64,000 nt of DNA from assembly GCA_009792885.1 (NCBI GenBank), contig WMCF01000030.1, forward strand, positions 3,822,891-3,886,890, written 5' to 3'. This document shows, in pieces, positions 12,451-25,288 of this stretch. The first letter of the stretch is position 1, and each line of letters opens with the position of its first letter. The position numbers and the translations under genes were made by a program. Source of the stretch: Eremophila alpestris peregrina. Taxonomy: Eukaryota > Chordata > Aves > Passeriformes > Alaudidae. Below the pieces are notes generated by a model that was not told where the DNA came from, searched no databases, and saw nothing but the letters and a program-made list of their open reading frames with translations.

Positions 12451-13989
12451 CCAAAAACTCTCAATTGAAGATTAAAGAAACAACAAGCAAAGAAAACCCA
12501 AACCCTGCAAATTGTTCCCCATCAGGTCTGGAAGCTTAAACTACATGCCAAATACACCACTGAGACCTTAGCCCTTCCATTAGCACTCTAATGCATGTTT
12601 CCACTTAAAAATCATCTTCCTCAAAACAATAAAATAGGTTACAGTAAATCTTTGGAAATGTCATTTCTTTCTTCAATACAAGGGAAAATATTTCAGAGCA
12701 CTGAAAGAAGCACAGTACATTTTCTCAGCTCTGTGGCGGCAATGGCATTTTTATACAACAGAAGACAGAAGCATATGGGTAAAGAATTTAAAAATATCTT
12801 AGCACTTGCATCCTGCTAGTAAATGTAAAGCATTAATGATCCCATAAAATGAAGCAAACCCATTATTTACCTGGAAAATCTTAATGTGATTCTGGCAACC
12901 TTCACCTACAAACAGCTAGAAACACAGTAAGGGACCTGCAGAACAAAATCAGCTCTGTGACAGAATGTTGAAGTGCAGTTATGTGGGCCAGGCCCATGAT
13001 AAAACCACACATATGGTACATGATATCCTTTACAGTTACAGGAAGCTCAGGACCTCTCACACAGATCACATTTATAGCCTCACAGACTATTCAAAATGTA
13101 CATCATGCAAGCAGACTACAGGCAGGTAAGTCCTAGTCCACCTAAAAGACAGCAAATACATTCAGAGATAAAGGATAAATAAAATTAAAGTCATATTCCC
13201 AAATTACTTAGCTTAAGAAAAAGTTGGTTGCATGTACATAAAGCCAGTGAAATAGAGGTTATGTATTTTCCTCTCCATTATTTGCTTCATCCTTTTCCTA
13301 GACCAACACCATTAGTTCATTAATGGGGGTTGTCTGCTTCTTATATGTATACACAGCTCTTAGTACAAAGAGGCCTCAGTGTCCAACTGGAACCTCTGTG
13401 TGCTCTAGTAATACAAATAAAAAAGGTTAATAGTAATTAGAAAAGAAAAGGATTCCAGAGGGGCATGACAGATTCTTAATTAGGGACCGGGGTGCCACAG
13501 TGGAATCCAAAGAGATGAGAGGAAGGTAATATGCAGAGCAGCCACTGTTTAAACCACTTCTTTGTGGTTCAGGGACAGGTTCTGATTAAGCTTTAATCTC
13601 CTGGGGAGCGCTGCTAGAAACCACAGGTAGTCCAATGAGGACACTTATGTGATGCACTGCTGCTATCAAGAAGCAGAGTACGTTTCCCACCATCCAGAAA
13701 AGATGGGGAACAATGTGTGATGCAAATAGATGGTACCTAGCTAAATGTTACAGCCCTTTTGATCAGTTTAAATCTATGATTTAGCATAACAAGTGAATGA
13801 AAAAGGGCAGTGCAGAGAGGCTGCAGGAAAAGGTATGACAGGGGTGGTCTTAGAAAAAATAAAAAAGGTTACTACTAGTTCATTTGGACAGGGAAATTAT
13901 ATGAAGAAAATAAGCAAGGAATGTGTACAATAATTGCTTTTTTAAAAAAGCAAACCCACAGTTGTTTGATTGCAATCTCAAGTAAACAT

Positions 13990-14031
13990 GAGACATTAAT
14001 AAAAAAGTAGGAGACATTAATAAAAAAGTAG
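13990..14031. repeat. 21-base tandem duplication
   Basis: Two identical adjacent copies of GAGACATTAATAAAAAAGTAG plus the first seven bases of a third. It is a recent-looking local duplication in ARHGEF7 intron 1, since the copies have not diverged. Confidence 0.85.
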
Positions 14032-16565
14032 GAGACATCTTCACCTATATGTATGGGAAATTAGCTGCTTACTTGCATTCATCTGCTGAACAAGTTGACA
14101 AACTGGGCCACAGAGCAAGAAGTGTACAAGGTCTTTATATAGAAACTGGAATCTACTAAATAGACTAAGTAACAACTCAGTTCCTACATGCAAGTTACAT
14201 CAATTATTTATCTAGCACAACATATAACAAGTACAATATGGTTTACTATGTAAGGACACTATCTCAGTTACTAGAAAGCAGACACTAATAGGGAATGTAA
14301 CACTGCTGCAAACTAGTAGCCAAGTTCAGCAGACACTTAAAAACATTCTGTTCAGGTGTATGGCTGCTCGAGTCTGAAGTTCAAAGACCGAGCCCTTAAA
14401 TAAGGGGATTTCCTATTCATCCTGCCTGGACCTTCTACATTAGATTCCCCTCGCGGCACAAAACAGTTTTCTTTCTCTCCATGTTTCAGAACACCTTGTA
14501 CACACAGAGCATTACTGCAATCTAATCAGTAAAAATACCGTAATTGCACAATGCAGGGTCCTATTGATCACATTCGGTCCCACAGCAGCTGTGTTTCCCT
14601 TGCTTCCAACCCCTTTGACTGGTCAAGGGCAACTGATCTTCCAGTGGGGCAAACACCTCCTGCACAAAGCACTACAGGCTGGGGTTTGTTGCCAGGGTTT
14701 GTGTTCAGGGATAAAAACGAGGTTAAAAACATCATGAGGAGGAAGCCTGATGATTCTAACCCCAGCTCGGGTGGTGAAGCTGCAGGTGATTAACTGTCCA
14801 ACAACTCCTGCAGGTTCCTTCCCTCCCCACCCCTCCCAGCTGTTGCCTCCTGCCTGCACCCAGGCCCAGCAGGGCCCATCCCTTTCTGCATTCGGGTTTC
14901 CTGCTCTGTTCCAGACCACTGGCCCTCACAGATCGCACCCAGCAGGGATGGAAAAGAAAGAAAGGCTACATAGCTGCTCCTCGAGGAAGCATCCCCTGCT
15001 AGGGACCAAGGACGGGTGCAGCACTTCCTCGGCAGTCAGTGAGCAGTTGGGCTGAGAGGACTGCAGATGGAGCCCCGCGCTCCTCCCAGGACAGCAGGAG
15101 GCACAGCTGCGCTTCAGAGGATCGCATCTTCCACATCTCTAAGTAAGGAGCACTCTGCAGTTGAGGCATATCACTCAAAGGACTGCACATCGTACTGATG
15201 GCATATTAGCAGGATGCTATAGCTAAATTAAAACACAGATCAGGATGCTCAACAAAGTGCAGTTTTGTTTTAAAATCAGGTGTCTCAACAGAGCACCGGA
15301 CCTTAGCATGATACAGTTTCTGCAGTACTGTAGCTCTTTTCCCACCCTATAAAACTTGTGACCCACAAACTTTTCAATAATAATCTGCACAGCAGTCAGC
15401 ATGGGCTAGACACCTGTATTTTGGCTTGAGGGAACCCATGCTCTGAAAGCACAGCAGCAGGCAGTCAGACAGTCACATAGATAGGAAGAGCTAGATCCAT
15501 CAAGAGACTGAAGCTCTTAGAGGTCGTGCACTAAGGTGCCAGAATTTTACATTTCCACAACTCACCTAGGCTCTTCATGCAATACAAAAAGAAAGGAAGG
15601 TGCCTTAGGATATGCCCCAAAATTCTTATTTGCTGAAGAGGATACCCAGCCAAGAAGTTAATCAAGACACAGAAGAAGGTAAATGCAGTATTTACTTAGT
15701 GTCCCAAACCCCAGTCATCTCCTAGACTTACAGGAGTCCCTCAAGTGTCATTTGGAAGAACTCTCTGAAAAGTGGTTTTAATGTCCATTTTTTATTAACA
15801 ATAGAGCATAAACCTCTTGCCCTTGGACACCACTATTTGTGACAGCCACAGAAGCAGCTCTTAGAACCCATTGCCTCACTCCAAAGCCTGACTAACCTCA
15901 CATCTGACACTCCTCTGCTTCACATCCTACATTCCCACACCAGTCCCTGTATTCCATCTTCCCATCTCTCCCACCTCAGACCACACACCACCATGAAGAC
16001 ATAACCCACCACCTTTTCTGTACTGTCCAATAGACCACATCAACTCATCAGCCACCACTCTGTGCTCCCTCAACCTCCATTTTGCAACGCTATCTGAAAC
16101 CAGGAGCACTTTTGTTTGGCTGAAGACTCCTCCAGCTCTTCAGATTTCTTCCTCTGCACACATTCAGAAATGCTCCTCTGCCTGACTAGCAATCATTAAC
16201 AGTGACCTACATTCAAACACATGAATGTTCTGCTTTAGCTGCTTCAGTTCTTTAGTGTAATAGCCCTCAAAACCTAAGTTCAGCTAAGTTTGCAAATGAA
16301 ATGTACAGTTTGGTTAAAATGCCAGCCGGGTCTTGTGGCAGCCTTTATAAATGGGACCTCATGCAAAAATTAGAGCTGCTTTTTGACATTAATCTGCCCT
16401 CCAAAAATGACTCTGTAAAACTGATTCAGCTGTTTGAGTTCATCTTTTCAGAGATGTACCTGAATTAAACAATATTCAGGACAATAGTACATTTTTTTTT
16501 GCAGTAGAAGTACAGTATTTTTGCCACTTCCCTTAGACCCTAATTAAATTCCCATCAAAGTACAT

Positions 16566-16806
16566 AGATTCGAGTTGCATCAGGGAAGGTTCAGATTGGA
16601 CATTAGGAGGCTTTTCTTCACAGAAAGAGTGATTAAACATTGGAATGGGTTGCCAAGGGAGGTGGTGGAGTCACCTTCCCTGGAGGTGTTTAAGGAAAGA
16701 CTGGATGTCTTTGGCACTGAATGCCAAGGTCTAGTTAACAAGGGGGTGTTCAGTCAAAGACTCCATGATCTCAGAGGTCTTTTCCAACCTAATTGATTCT
16801 GTGATT
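16566..16806 (+). mobile_element. CR1 LINE 3' fragment
   Basis: A typical avian CR1 tail. It contains the signature blocks TCAGATTGGACATTAGGAGG, TTCTTCACAGAAAGAGTGAT, GAATGGGTTGCCAAGGGAGG and TGGAGGTGTTTAAGG, and finishes with TTTTCCAACCTAATTGATTCTGTGAT, the characteristic CR1 3' end. It is 5'-truncated and antisense to ARHGEF7, in intron 1. The sequence is well preserved, so this is one of the younger copies here. Confidence 0.93.
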
Positions 16807-18063
16807 TTGTGGAAGTCTGTAAACTAACTCCCATGAGGCAGGTTTTAACCCAGCCCTAAGATACCAACATGGTAATCTAAGGGCACCAGGGCAGTTGGTA
16901 TGGTACTTCTGTTTTCTCAAGTTTCCATCAAATTTTAATATTTCACACATAAAAAACATAGGTTGACACAGCATTAAGAAAATGATAATGACATGCACGT
17001 AAAATTTACAAGCTGTCTTTTCAACTGTTGTTAGGATCCTTGCAGGCCCTCCCTCTGTGACCTGAACTAGGCAGGAGTCCTACCAGAACACACACACACA
17101 GGAGTGTGCCTGAAGGATGTGATATATACACATAAGAGAGTCTGGTTGCAGCTGCAGCAGTAATCTGCTTTCCCTTCCTTCCTAAAAGCTAAGAACTAGT
17201 ATTCCTAATTCCTGTGGTTTTGCTTATTTTCTTGCTATTTTAAAGAAAAAGAGGAAATCATGCAACTGACCCCAACCCTAAGCAGCATCATCAGCCTCAG
17301 GCTGCAGAGCTCCAGGGGTGCCAACATTAAGCATCCACAGGAAGATGTGTATTTCCCTGAAGTCAGTGCATGAAAAAAGCCTAACGAAGTGCAGCTCCAG
17401 GTGTGGGCTTGGCAGGAACTGAACCAAAGAGATTCCCCTGTGAAGGAAGGCTGATAGGGAAAGATTTTGCGCCCCTTGTCACGTAAACCTTGCAGTGTTT
17501 CCTGTGGAGCATCGCTGTTTTGATGCAGCACAAGCTCAGGCTTCAGGAGTCCAATCATTCAGGGTTTGTTTACACTGGGAGAGCTCTGCTGCTAGATATG
17601 CTGGCATCACTCCTCAGTGTGGATGTAACATATGCCAGAGAGGGAATTCCTCTGCCAGTCTAACAGTACCACTTCCCCCAGTGACATTAACAAAGCCAAC
17701 AAAAGCACCTCTCTGACAGCACAGCTGCACCAGTGGGGGGTATATGATTTTTACTGCTTTCCCCCTCCCCCCACCCCACGAAAATATTCCATAGGACTAC
17801 CAAAGCCCCACAGAAGGGATGGATTCTCTTCTGGGCAAGCTGCCAACATCATCCAATAGCACTCACAGCAGAGCAGGAAAATGGAGACCCGTATTTAATG
17901 CACTTAGACCCAAGCAGTGTTTCATCGGCCAAGAAGGGACAGGGGCCTCTGCCCACAGGGCCTCAGTGATTCGTGATGAGGAGTGGCACGAAGGAAACTT
18001 CCTGCAGATGAAGCTGGCCACCCCTGCTCAACTCCCCACCACAATTACAGTGCTGAGGCACTA

Positions 18064-18229
18064 AAACGGGTTGCCCAGATAAGTCATGGATGCCTCATTC
18101 CTGGAAGTGGTCAAGGCTAGGCTGGATGGGGTTTTGAGCAACCTGGTCTCGTAGAAGGTGTCCCATGGCAGGGCAGTTGGAGCTAGATGATGTCCCTTCC
18201 AACCCAAACCATTCTATGGTTCTATGACT
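18064..18229 (+). mobile_element. CR1 LINE 3' fragment
   Basis: Short CR1 tail with GGGTTGCCCAGATAAGTCATGG, CTGGATGGGGTTTTGAGCAACC and CCCTTCCAACCCAAACCATTC, ending TATGGTTCTATGACT. It is heavily 5'-truncated, lies 1.3 kb from the previous copy in the same orientation, and belongs to a different CR1 subfamily judging by its tail. Confidence 0.92.
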
Positions 18230-18540
18230 GATGGTGGGTAATGGCAACAACCACATCATACTGAGAGATGTGGAGAGAAAATGGCTTTGCTCTAGGCAGC
18301 AAAGTGAAGGAGAGAGCAGAAGTGTCACACTGGCTGAGGATCAGGGAGTAAAGCTCAGCCAGCCAAGGTGCAAGACACTGCTTCCATGCTGCCAGCTCAC
18401 AGTATTTTTGCAAGTCCTGTCATGCTTGAAATATTTCAAGGTTCCAGGTCTTCAAATCACAGCCACTGTATAACAACTAATTAAAATCATTATTTAAGGA
18501 AGATGTATATTGAATTCCCCTCAGTGATTCATTGCCAGAT

Positions 18541-18602
18541 TTTAATATTATACATGCATATTATCTATAATGCATATATAATATATATGTGTGTGTGTAA
18601 TA
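18541..18602. repeat. TA/TG dinucleotide-rich tract
   Basis: AT-rich stretch with alternating TA then TG dinucleotides in ARHGEF7 intron 1. Simple repeat, likely variable in length. Confidence 0.6.
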
Positions 18603-20504
18603 AATACACTTACATACATACCTAGTCCGCAAACTTCAATTTTAGAGCCAGACTTCCAGTTTTCTTAGACTGGAATTACAATCTCAAACGTTTTCTAAGG
18701 AACTACAGTCTTAAATGTTTTCAGCAGAACAATGTGGTGCCATCAGCCACTAGCATGCAGTGTAGCTAGAGGGGAGCGTGCTGGTGGCATCCCCACAGTT
18801 CTTCCTTTTCTCCACGCAGACACAGCATTTGGAGGATAGCCTGGGTAGCAGTAGGGTACCTGAGGGCTAAAGAATAACTTTTTCTGTTGTCCATATTATG
18901 TACAGGCATAGAAAGAATGTATATAAAAACCTTGGAAAAGACATTAATGAGAGTAAGACCAGCAGAACTATATTATTTTTCCACGTTTTCTCACAAAAAA
19001 ACAATTTAATCAGCAACAGTTAACTGCCCCCTCTTCTCAGGATCTGGCACTTATTTAACTCAGTCTAGTTCTTTAGCCATTGACAGGATCTGGTTTTCAA
19101 AGAAAAAAGCACACATAGATACAAGTCCTCTGCTTCCTCAATGAGTACAGGCAGACCATATTTCTTTGGGTAATATCCCAGTTACCAGAATTAGAGAGCC
19201 AGTACATAAACAGGAAAAGCAAGGGCATTCTCCTTCAAAGCATTCATGCACCCCTGCTCTCACAGGGCAGTAGGAGTAACACAGTCAGTGACAAGCCTGT
19301 AACAGGACCAAAAAATCCTACAAAGCTCACAGTATCACTGAGGAGAACAGTATGTATTCAGGAAAAAGGCAAAGTCTAATGACTTTGTTTGGGATAACTT
19401 TTCCCCAGGCTCTCGGCTCATCCTTGCAGCGCTCCCACCCTGGAGCAACAGCATTCATACACACACTGGCATTCCCTGAGCACGCAGCCATGGCAGACAC
19501 ACCTGTCCAACACAGATTATTCCTGCCAGAAGCACAATAATCTCCCTGGGAAGACTGTTGTTGAAGGAAGAGAGCATGTGCACAATAAAATGCAGATTTT
19601 GCTTCCTGCCTCTAGTCCAGTGATGACCTGCTGCTGCTGCAGCTGCAATACCAGCAACGACAACACCTTCCCAAAAGATTTCAGTGAGCAAAGGCAGGAC
19701 TGCCTTTGGGATCAGTCAGGCAGACCCCAACAGCCTCACCAAGGCTTCAGGGTGAGAATATCCTGCCAGAAGAACTCCCAAAATGTAGGTTGCTCAGGGT
19801 CAACTAGCACCTGGAAATTTCTACCTTAGGAGTAAAGTCTGCACTGCTGGTGGAATGTTCTCAAGCTCTGTCTGGGCTCCACATTCAGCTCACAGCCAGT
19901 GTTGCACCCTCTGCAATGATACTGGGCTACAGAATTCATCACTTATTCATTATCAACTCTGGGTCCAAAACACCTTTCCTTTCTTCTTCCTTCGCAACAT
20001 GCGAAATACCACTTTCAGGTCACACCTTGTCACAACAGGAGAGAAGTATACTTAGCCCTGATACTTATGTGTGAAATGAGAGATAAGTGAGCATAAATCC
20101 CCCTTTGCCTGAGCAGTAGGTGCACACGCTCATCACAGAGACAAGGCTGGTGACATGGCTGCCACACATGGCAGCCCAAACACTCCCTTCGGATACTCTC
20201 AGTGCTTGCGCTCATACACAACAATTCATTTGCCTCGTGAATCCCAAAGGGTTAATTTATTCCTAAATTACAATTCAGAATGCCTCATTTAGCCAAAGAC
20301 CTCTCTCATTAGGAAGGGAATCATACAGATGTATGAGGTATTTGTACAAAGATCTTAATCTTTGCTGTCATCAGTCCTGGCACTATCCCAATTAATAACC
20401 AAATTAATGTCAAGGCCAGTACCCAATCATCCACAGGGAATAGGAATGACGTTTCCTCTCATGCATGCACCAGGTCTCATCCAGCAAGAGAGAGAGCTGT
20501 GTGT

Positions 20505-20790
20505 GTTTTCCCGGGGCCAGCCCTGTGCGGTCCGTCTCCCACCTCAGCGGCGCGGGAGCAGCAAGAGGAAGCGGCTGTGTTTTGGATCAGCCTCCCACGC
20601 GCAGCAGAGCCGCTTCTGGGCTGCTCAATCCCACACCCAGCGCAGCGGCTGGGGATGGGCCATGCCACAGAGGGGGGCCGGGGCGTGCGAGACCCCGCCG
20701 CACAGCCGGCACGCTCCTATCCCCGGCTCCAGAGCACCGAGCCAGCTGCTCTCCTGCCCTCCAGGAGCCCCTGACGGGAGGGGGGGCACC
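20505..20790. promoter_or_regulatory. small GC/CpG-rich patch in ARHGEF7 intron 1
   Basis: A compact island of raised GC and CpG within AT-rich intron, 4.3 kb downstream of exon 1 on the ARHGEF7 strand. Open frames in several phases here are composition effects without recognisable protein similarity. It may be an enhancer or a weak internal promoter. No start site or splice site could be assigned. Confidence 0.4.
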
Positions 20791-22619
20791 ACGGGTGTCA
20801 AATGGCTGCTGCATCACATTCCCCGATGCGTCTTCCCTGTTTTCCCCAAAAAGAACAAAGCTGTCCTCAAAACGACGCTTTCTGTAGAACAGCTGATCAA
20901 AAATAAAAGTACAAACAAAACTTAATGGAGCGCGAAGCCTCATATGACAAGGAAAATTCCCGCTCCAATTCTGATCTCTGTTTACAACGTTGAAAGTGGG
21001 TCAAACTGGTCCGCGATGGAGGAATCTGTTTGGAAAATGATCTCTGAGAGAAAAAGCATCTAAGCAGCAGACAACTGCACTGCAATGCTTCCACGGGGAT
21101 CCCTTGCCTGCCAAAGTAATTCAGTTTTACCACACAAGATTGAAATCCTGTAACTTGAAATTACGGCTTTTTATCCAAATTATATAAATTCAGCAATTCC
21201 CTATCTTTTGGAGCAAATCAACCAACCATGTTTCAGCACATATCTCCAAGCTTTAAAAAACTAAAGACGTGGCTGGGTTTGGACAGGGTGGGGAAAGCTG
21301 TTGTCTGTTTTGTTGATTTCACATTGTTTTCTTTTTAATAATTGCCCTCACTTTTGTTCATTTCCTGTGTTCAGGACAAGGTTATTGTGCAGTACCATCA
21401 CACTGCTTAACCCAGCTACTTTGTTTTACCCTGTCATGGTCTCTTTCAAAATGCAAAGGAATGATTATGACATTAAATGGGAGCCCAAAAATAAGAAACA
21501 GTCTGTAACAATATTACTTTCCAAGGTATTTTCATTCTGACTTCCAGAAATCCAGTGAATTTAATATCTGTCCTTTCCTGTTCAAGATAGAAAATTATTG
21601 TAATGCAAACAAATTCAGCCAAAACTTCCTGGCAAGAAGTTCTGTAGGTTGTTCTGTGCAATGCTGGTATACAACTACACAGCAATCTAAAGAAAGGATA
21701 TACTAATCAGCCTTGAAACCCATTAATTTGTTTCATTGACTTATGAAAATTCTGTTCTTTGACCTTCAAGTGCTTGACTCCTTTTATGGTTGCACTATCT
21801 TTATTTATTAAAATTCTCCTGCTAATTAATTTCAGGGTACCAAGAGGCTTTAAAAAGCAGAAAATACAAAAAAATGTATTCCTACATTCCTACATATATT
21901 GAATCCTCTTTCTAATCTGTTTTTGAAAGAAAGAAATACATTTATAGCATTTTTTTAGAAAACATCTTTAAAAGCGTCCCAAGCTGATAAACATTCCTTC
22001 ATATTTATACTTTGGGATTTTTTTAATCTTCTCTTTGGTTTTAGTTACTATTTTTTATTTACAGAAAAATGAGCTCTGTGAGTCTTCAAAGTGTCTGCTA
22101 ATGTCAGATATTTATAGAAAGTTATGATCTCAAATGATTTTAAGAACTGAATCAGTCTACATCCATGGGACAAACCCTGTATCTTTTAGACTTCAAAAAT
22201 GTCCAGTTTTAACTGGAGACTTTCAGGGCAAATAAGGAATAAAAAGGCTCATATTTTAAATGCGCTCTGTATAAAAAAAAGTAACAAACAGTAGCAGCCA
22301 AAAAGACTTGGGAAAAAATGGCACAGGAAAGGATGCAAATTTTATATCTGTTTACTAATAAACAAAGAAAAAGAACAAAGCAACACGGAAACAGCTCAGA
22401 CATAACATAGATGAGAACGTGAAAGAGGTTCTGAGTCTACAGAAACAGAATATTTACAAAGTTAGATGGAAAAATGAGTTTGTGAGTCTCTCAGACACAT
22501 TTATGAATTAGGAAGTGCTTTGTGCATGGTCAATGGAAATGAGCACAGTTACCCTCACAAAACCAAAGATCCCCCTAAAAAAAATGTAAAGGGACTATTT
22601 CTCCCCAGAGTTACAACTA

Positions 22620-22830
22620 AGTCAGAGCCAGAGGAGACGCACGGGGTCAGCAGGGACATCCAGGGCGGCCGCCTGTCCCTGTCCCAGCACCCAGCTCGAC
22701 GCGGGGCGAGCTCGAGGAGAGGGGAGGCTGCGAGGCGCCAGCGTTGCTCCCGCCCTGGCTGCCATCCCAGCCTGCACACCACCCGCTGCACACCCGGGCT
22801 GCCGCACCACGAGCTCCTCGGTGAGTCCCA
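22620..22830. promoter_or_regulatory. GC/CpG-rich patch with plus-strand splice donor consensus
   Basis: A second GC-rich patch, about 2.3 kb from exon 1. On the plus strand it ends in CTCCTCG|GTGAGT, a consensus 5' splice site after base 22820. CpG-rich DNA followed by a good donor is the arrangement of a first exon, here antisense to ARHGEF7. No protein is recognised, so an antisense non-coding transcript is the only reasonable reading, and it is speculative. Confidence 0.3.
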
Positions 22831-23373
22831 CTGACAGCTCCCTGCACGCCAGGCTGGCGTCGTTGTGGGCTGTGGGGAGCTGTGAGCCTCTGCAAACCCT
22901 CCCCTGCATATGGGTGCTGTGGAGGGACCCCCACCCGGACATGGGAGGTGTTTGCTCCTGTGAGATGAAAAGAGAGCCTTCCGTTCACTAACTGAGCTAT
23001 CCCAAACTATACTGTAACAGAAAAGCACATTAAGTTGGGAAACATGCTTTTAACCCTTATTTCTGTTATGCTTTTTTGTTTATTTTGTTTTTCAGTAGAG
23101 CCTCTTTCCCAGATGGAGTGCAGGACCCCAATTTACTAATCTTGACATCTACACAAAGGGGAAAGACCTTTTCAGAACCCAAAGTCCAAGAGGTGCCCAG
23201 GGAGCGTGCCTGAAGCAGCAGTGTGGGACAGGCTGCCAAAATCCTCTTTGGGCTTGGTGCCACCAGGCAAAAGAGCCTGGGGACAAGGAGGCATGGGCAG
23301 AGCCTGTCACAGCCAGTGGATAGTTAGGTGGAGGAGTCCCACCTGCCACAAGCCCCACATCACATGTGTCACC

Positions 23374-23448
23374 CTGGATGGCAGAACAGGACATTTACCT
23401 GGATGGCAGAACTGGACATCTACCTGGATGGCAGAACTGGACATCTAC
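23374..23448. repeat. 25-base minisatellite, three copies
   Basis: Three adjacent units of a 25-base sequence starting CTGGATGGCAGAACTGGAC; the first differs from the other two by two bases and the last two are identical. It lies in ARHGEF7 intron 1. The 25-base period shifts the reading frame between copies. Confidence 0.93.
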
Positions 23449-24910
23449 CTGCTCTGGAGCCCCACGTCACAGCCCAGTGCACAACAATTTGCGTCTCAAG
23501 TACCACCTCCACAAAGCTGCATCCTTGGGAGCAGGGACATCCTCTTCAGCTCTACTGCCTGAACAGCCGCTTAGGGGGAAATAGTGGCAGGGAAAGCCGG
23601 CAGCAGCAGTGGCAGGGGCTCCAGCTGTCCCAGCTAGCCCCACTGGCCACCAGGGTGGTCCCGGAGTTACCCACGCTCAGCCAGCCACCAACGCACTGCG
23701 CCCGCTCTCATCACTTCCATCACCCGCCAACAGCACTGCGGGCTCCTCTCCCCAAACCACCTCCTAATGTACCTGTGAATTTGGGAGGCAGGAATGATCT
23801 ACTGCATCTGCAGAATGGGACTCCAGTCCAGAGCCAAGACCTCCACGCTACAGTACAACACAAAACAGTAACAACGCCAGTGGGTGGCAAACTGAAGAAC
23901 CGAAGGGGGACCGCCCAGCCCAGTGTCCTGCTGAGCTCAAGGCACTGGTTTCAACTTCGTGCATCTGAGAAGTACTTGAAATAGAGCCACAAAAGGTAAC
24001 AAAAGCCCACTGTCAGCAGGCTCCAATGACTGGAGTGCTCTGCCAACTGCAAAAGGTGAAAAATACGGTGTTATTTTCAAGCAAGGAGTCATCCCATCAG
24101 AAGAGCAGATGACCTTCATCAATCTTCTCTTCACCACCTTGGACTGGACACAAGGAAAGCTTTTTGTCAATATGTGGATCTCTGTGTGCACTAGGTTGCT
24201 GAACATCAGGTGAGACAACGGTACTGTCCCAAGTTTTGAGGCACAACCAAACCCCTCTCCCTCTAGCTGAGCTACGACGGGAATTACGTACGCACACAGA
24301 ACACATAAAAGTTACCTGACAGAGAACATTTTCTTCAAACACAACGCAGACTAGAGCTGTAACGCGTTTTTACAGCCCCCCAACAAAAAAGATAAAATTT
24401 TTTTCCACAGGCTACCGAACAGTAAAGGACCCAAATAACGCTAAAACAGCCTTCAAGAAAACTAAGCGTCAAAAGCTATAATGTCCTTCAGAGGCTGGAA
24501 GGGATGAGCTGAATCACCTCCCAAGCGAGGTGAGGCACCCGCTGTTCCAGCAGTTGCGTAGATAAGTTTGCAGCCGGCTCGTGGCACGCAAGAAAGGGTT
24601 CACAGTCCACCCCCAAAATGAATGCATCTCCCGAGCACGGCCAGGACTCCGCTTTGGGGAGCGGAGCGTTTGTAGAACACTTGCAGAACAGTGGCCCCTC
24701 AGGGGGGAAGCCCCTCCAGCCCGGCTGCCGCTCCCCGCTCTGCCCCGGGCCCCCGACGGGGACCGGCCCCCGCTCCGCCCCCCGCGCCCCTCGTCGCCCT
24801 CCCCGGACCCGGGGGTCCCCCCTCCGGCGCGGGGGGCGGCGCGGGCGGGGCCGGGGGCGGCGGGCCCGGCCGCACAAAGGGCGGCGGGGCGGGGGGCGCC
24901 GGGCACTTAC

Positions 24911-25075
24911 TTTGTCTATGGTGCCCGGGAGCAGGCGGTCGAGCAGGCGGCACAGCACCACGCCGTCCTTCAGGGAGGACTGAAGGAAGCCCTCGGGGTC
25001 TGAGATGGTCTTTTTGGGCGACTCCAGCACGCCCAGGGCGATCAGCCACGTAACGGTCTGCTCCGCCGAATTCAT
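24911..25075 (-). CDS. ARHGEF7: ARHGEF7 (beta-PIX) coding exon 1, N-terminal half of CH domain
   Basis: This exon encodes 55 residues beginning MNSAEQTVTWLIALGVLESP and ending LLPGTIDK. I recognise it as the N-terminus of Rho guanine nucleotide exchange factor 7, which activates Rac1 and Cdc42 and binds PAK and GIT proteins at focal adhesions and synapses. The segment is the first half of the calponin-homology domain found in the long isoforms; the SH3, DH and PH domains lie outside the window. The start is the ATG at 25075 (minus strand) with G at -3 and A at +4. The reading frame runs without a stop to a consensus donor, AAA|GTAAGTG, with the last exon base at 24911. The exon is 165 bp and ends in phase 0, which joins in frame to exon 2. 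It lies in a strong CpG island, as expected for the main promoter. Recognition is from memory of the family, and the match is near-identical to the mammalian protein. Confidence 0.96.
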
Positions 25076-25150
25076 GGCGATGGCGGCGGCGGGCGGGGGT
25101 CGCGGCGCCCCGCGCCTCGCGTGGGTTTTGTGTCTCCCCCGGCGGGGGCT

Positions 25151-25180
25151 TCAGGCGGAGGCCGGCGGCGCCGCCCCCAT
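25151..25180 (-). promoter_or_regulatory. short upstream ORF, ARHGEF7 leader
   Basis: ATG at 25180 followed by eight codons (Gly, Ala and Pro rich) and a TGA, 75 bases before the ARHGEF7 start codon. It has the layout of a typical small inhibitory uORF: it lies close to the main start, so it is likely to be in the leader even if transcription begins downstream of the CGG repeat. There is no evidence of translation from sequence alone. Confidence 0.4.
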
Positions 25181-25213
25181 GTGAATGCAGATGACGACGC
25201 CCCGGCCCCGCCG

Positions 25214-25256
25214 CTACAGACACATGCAGCTGCAGTGCCGCCTCCTCCCCGCCCCC

Positions 25257-25288
<32 letters not shown>

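Larger units (their letters stand above)
10148..24910 (-). other. ARHGEF7: ARHGEF7 intron 1
   Basis: This 14,763 bp intron has a GTAAGTG donor at its 24910 end and a CTTCTCTTGCAG acceptor at its 10148 end. Its contents are the flank of the exon 2 CpG domain, A- or purine-rich tracts (10860-10875, 12373-12450), a 21-base tandem duplication (13990-14031), two CR1 tails (about 16566-16806 and 18064-18229), two GC-rich patches (20505-20790, 22620-22830) and a 25-base minisatellite (23374-23448). From 11040 to 16560 and from 18230 to 20500 I see no gene, only AT-rich non-coding sequence with frequent stops in all frames. Confidence 0.85.

Noticed and set aside
17090..17102. Short CA repeat
   Set aside because: Too short to count as a microsatellite.
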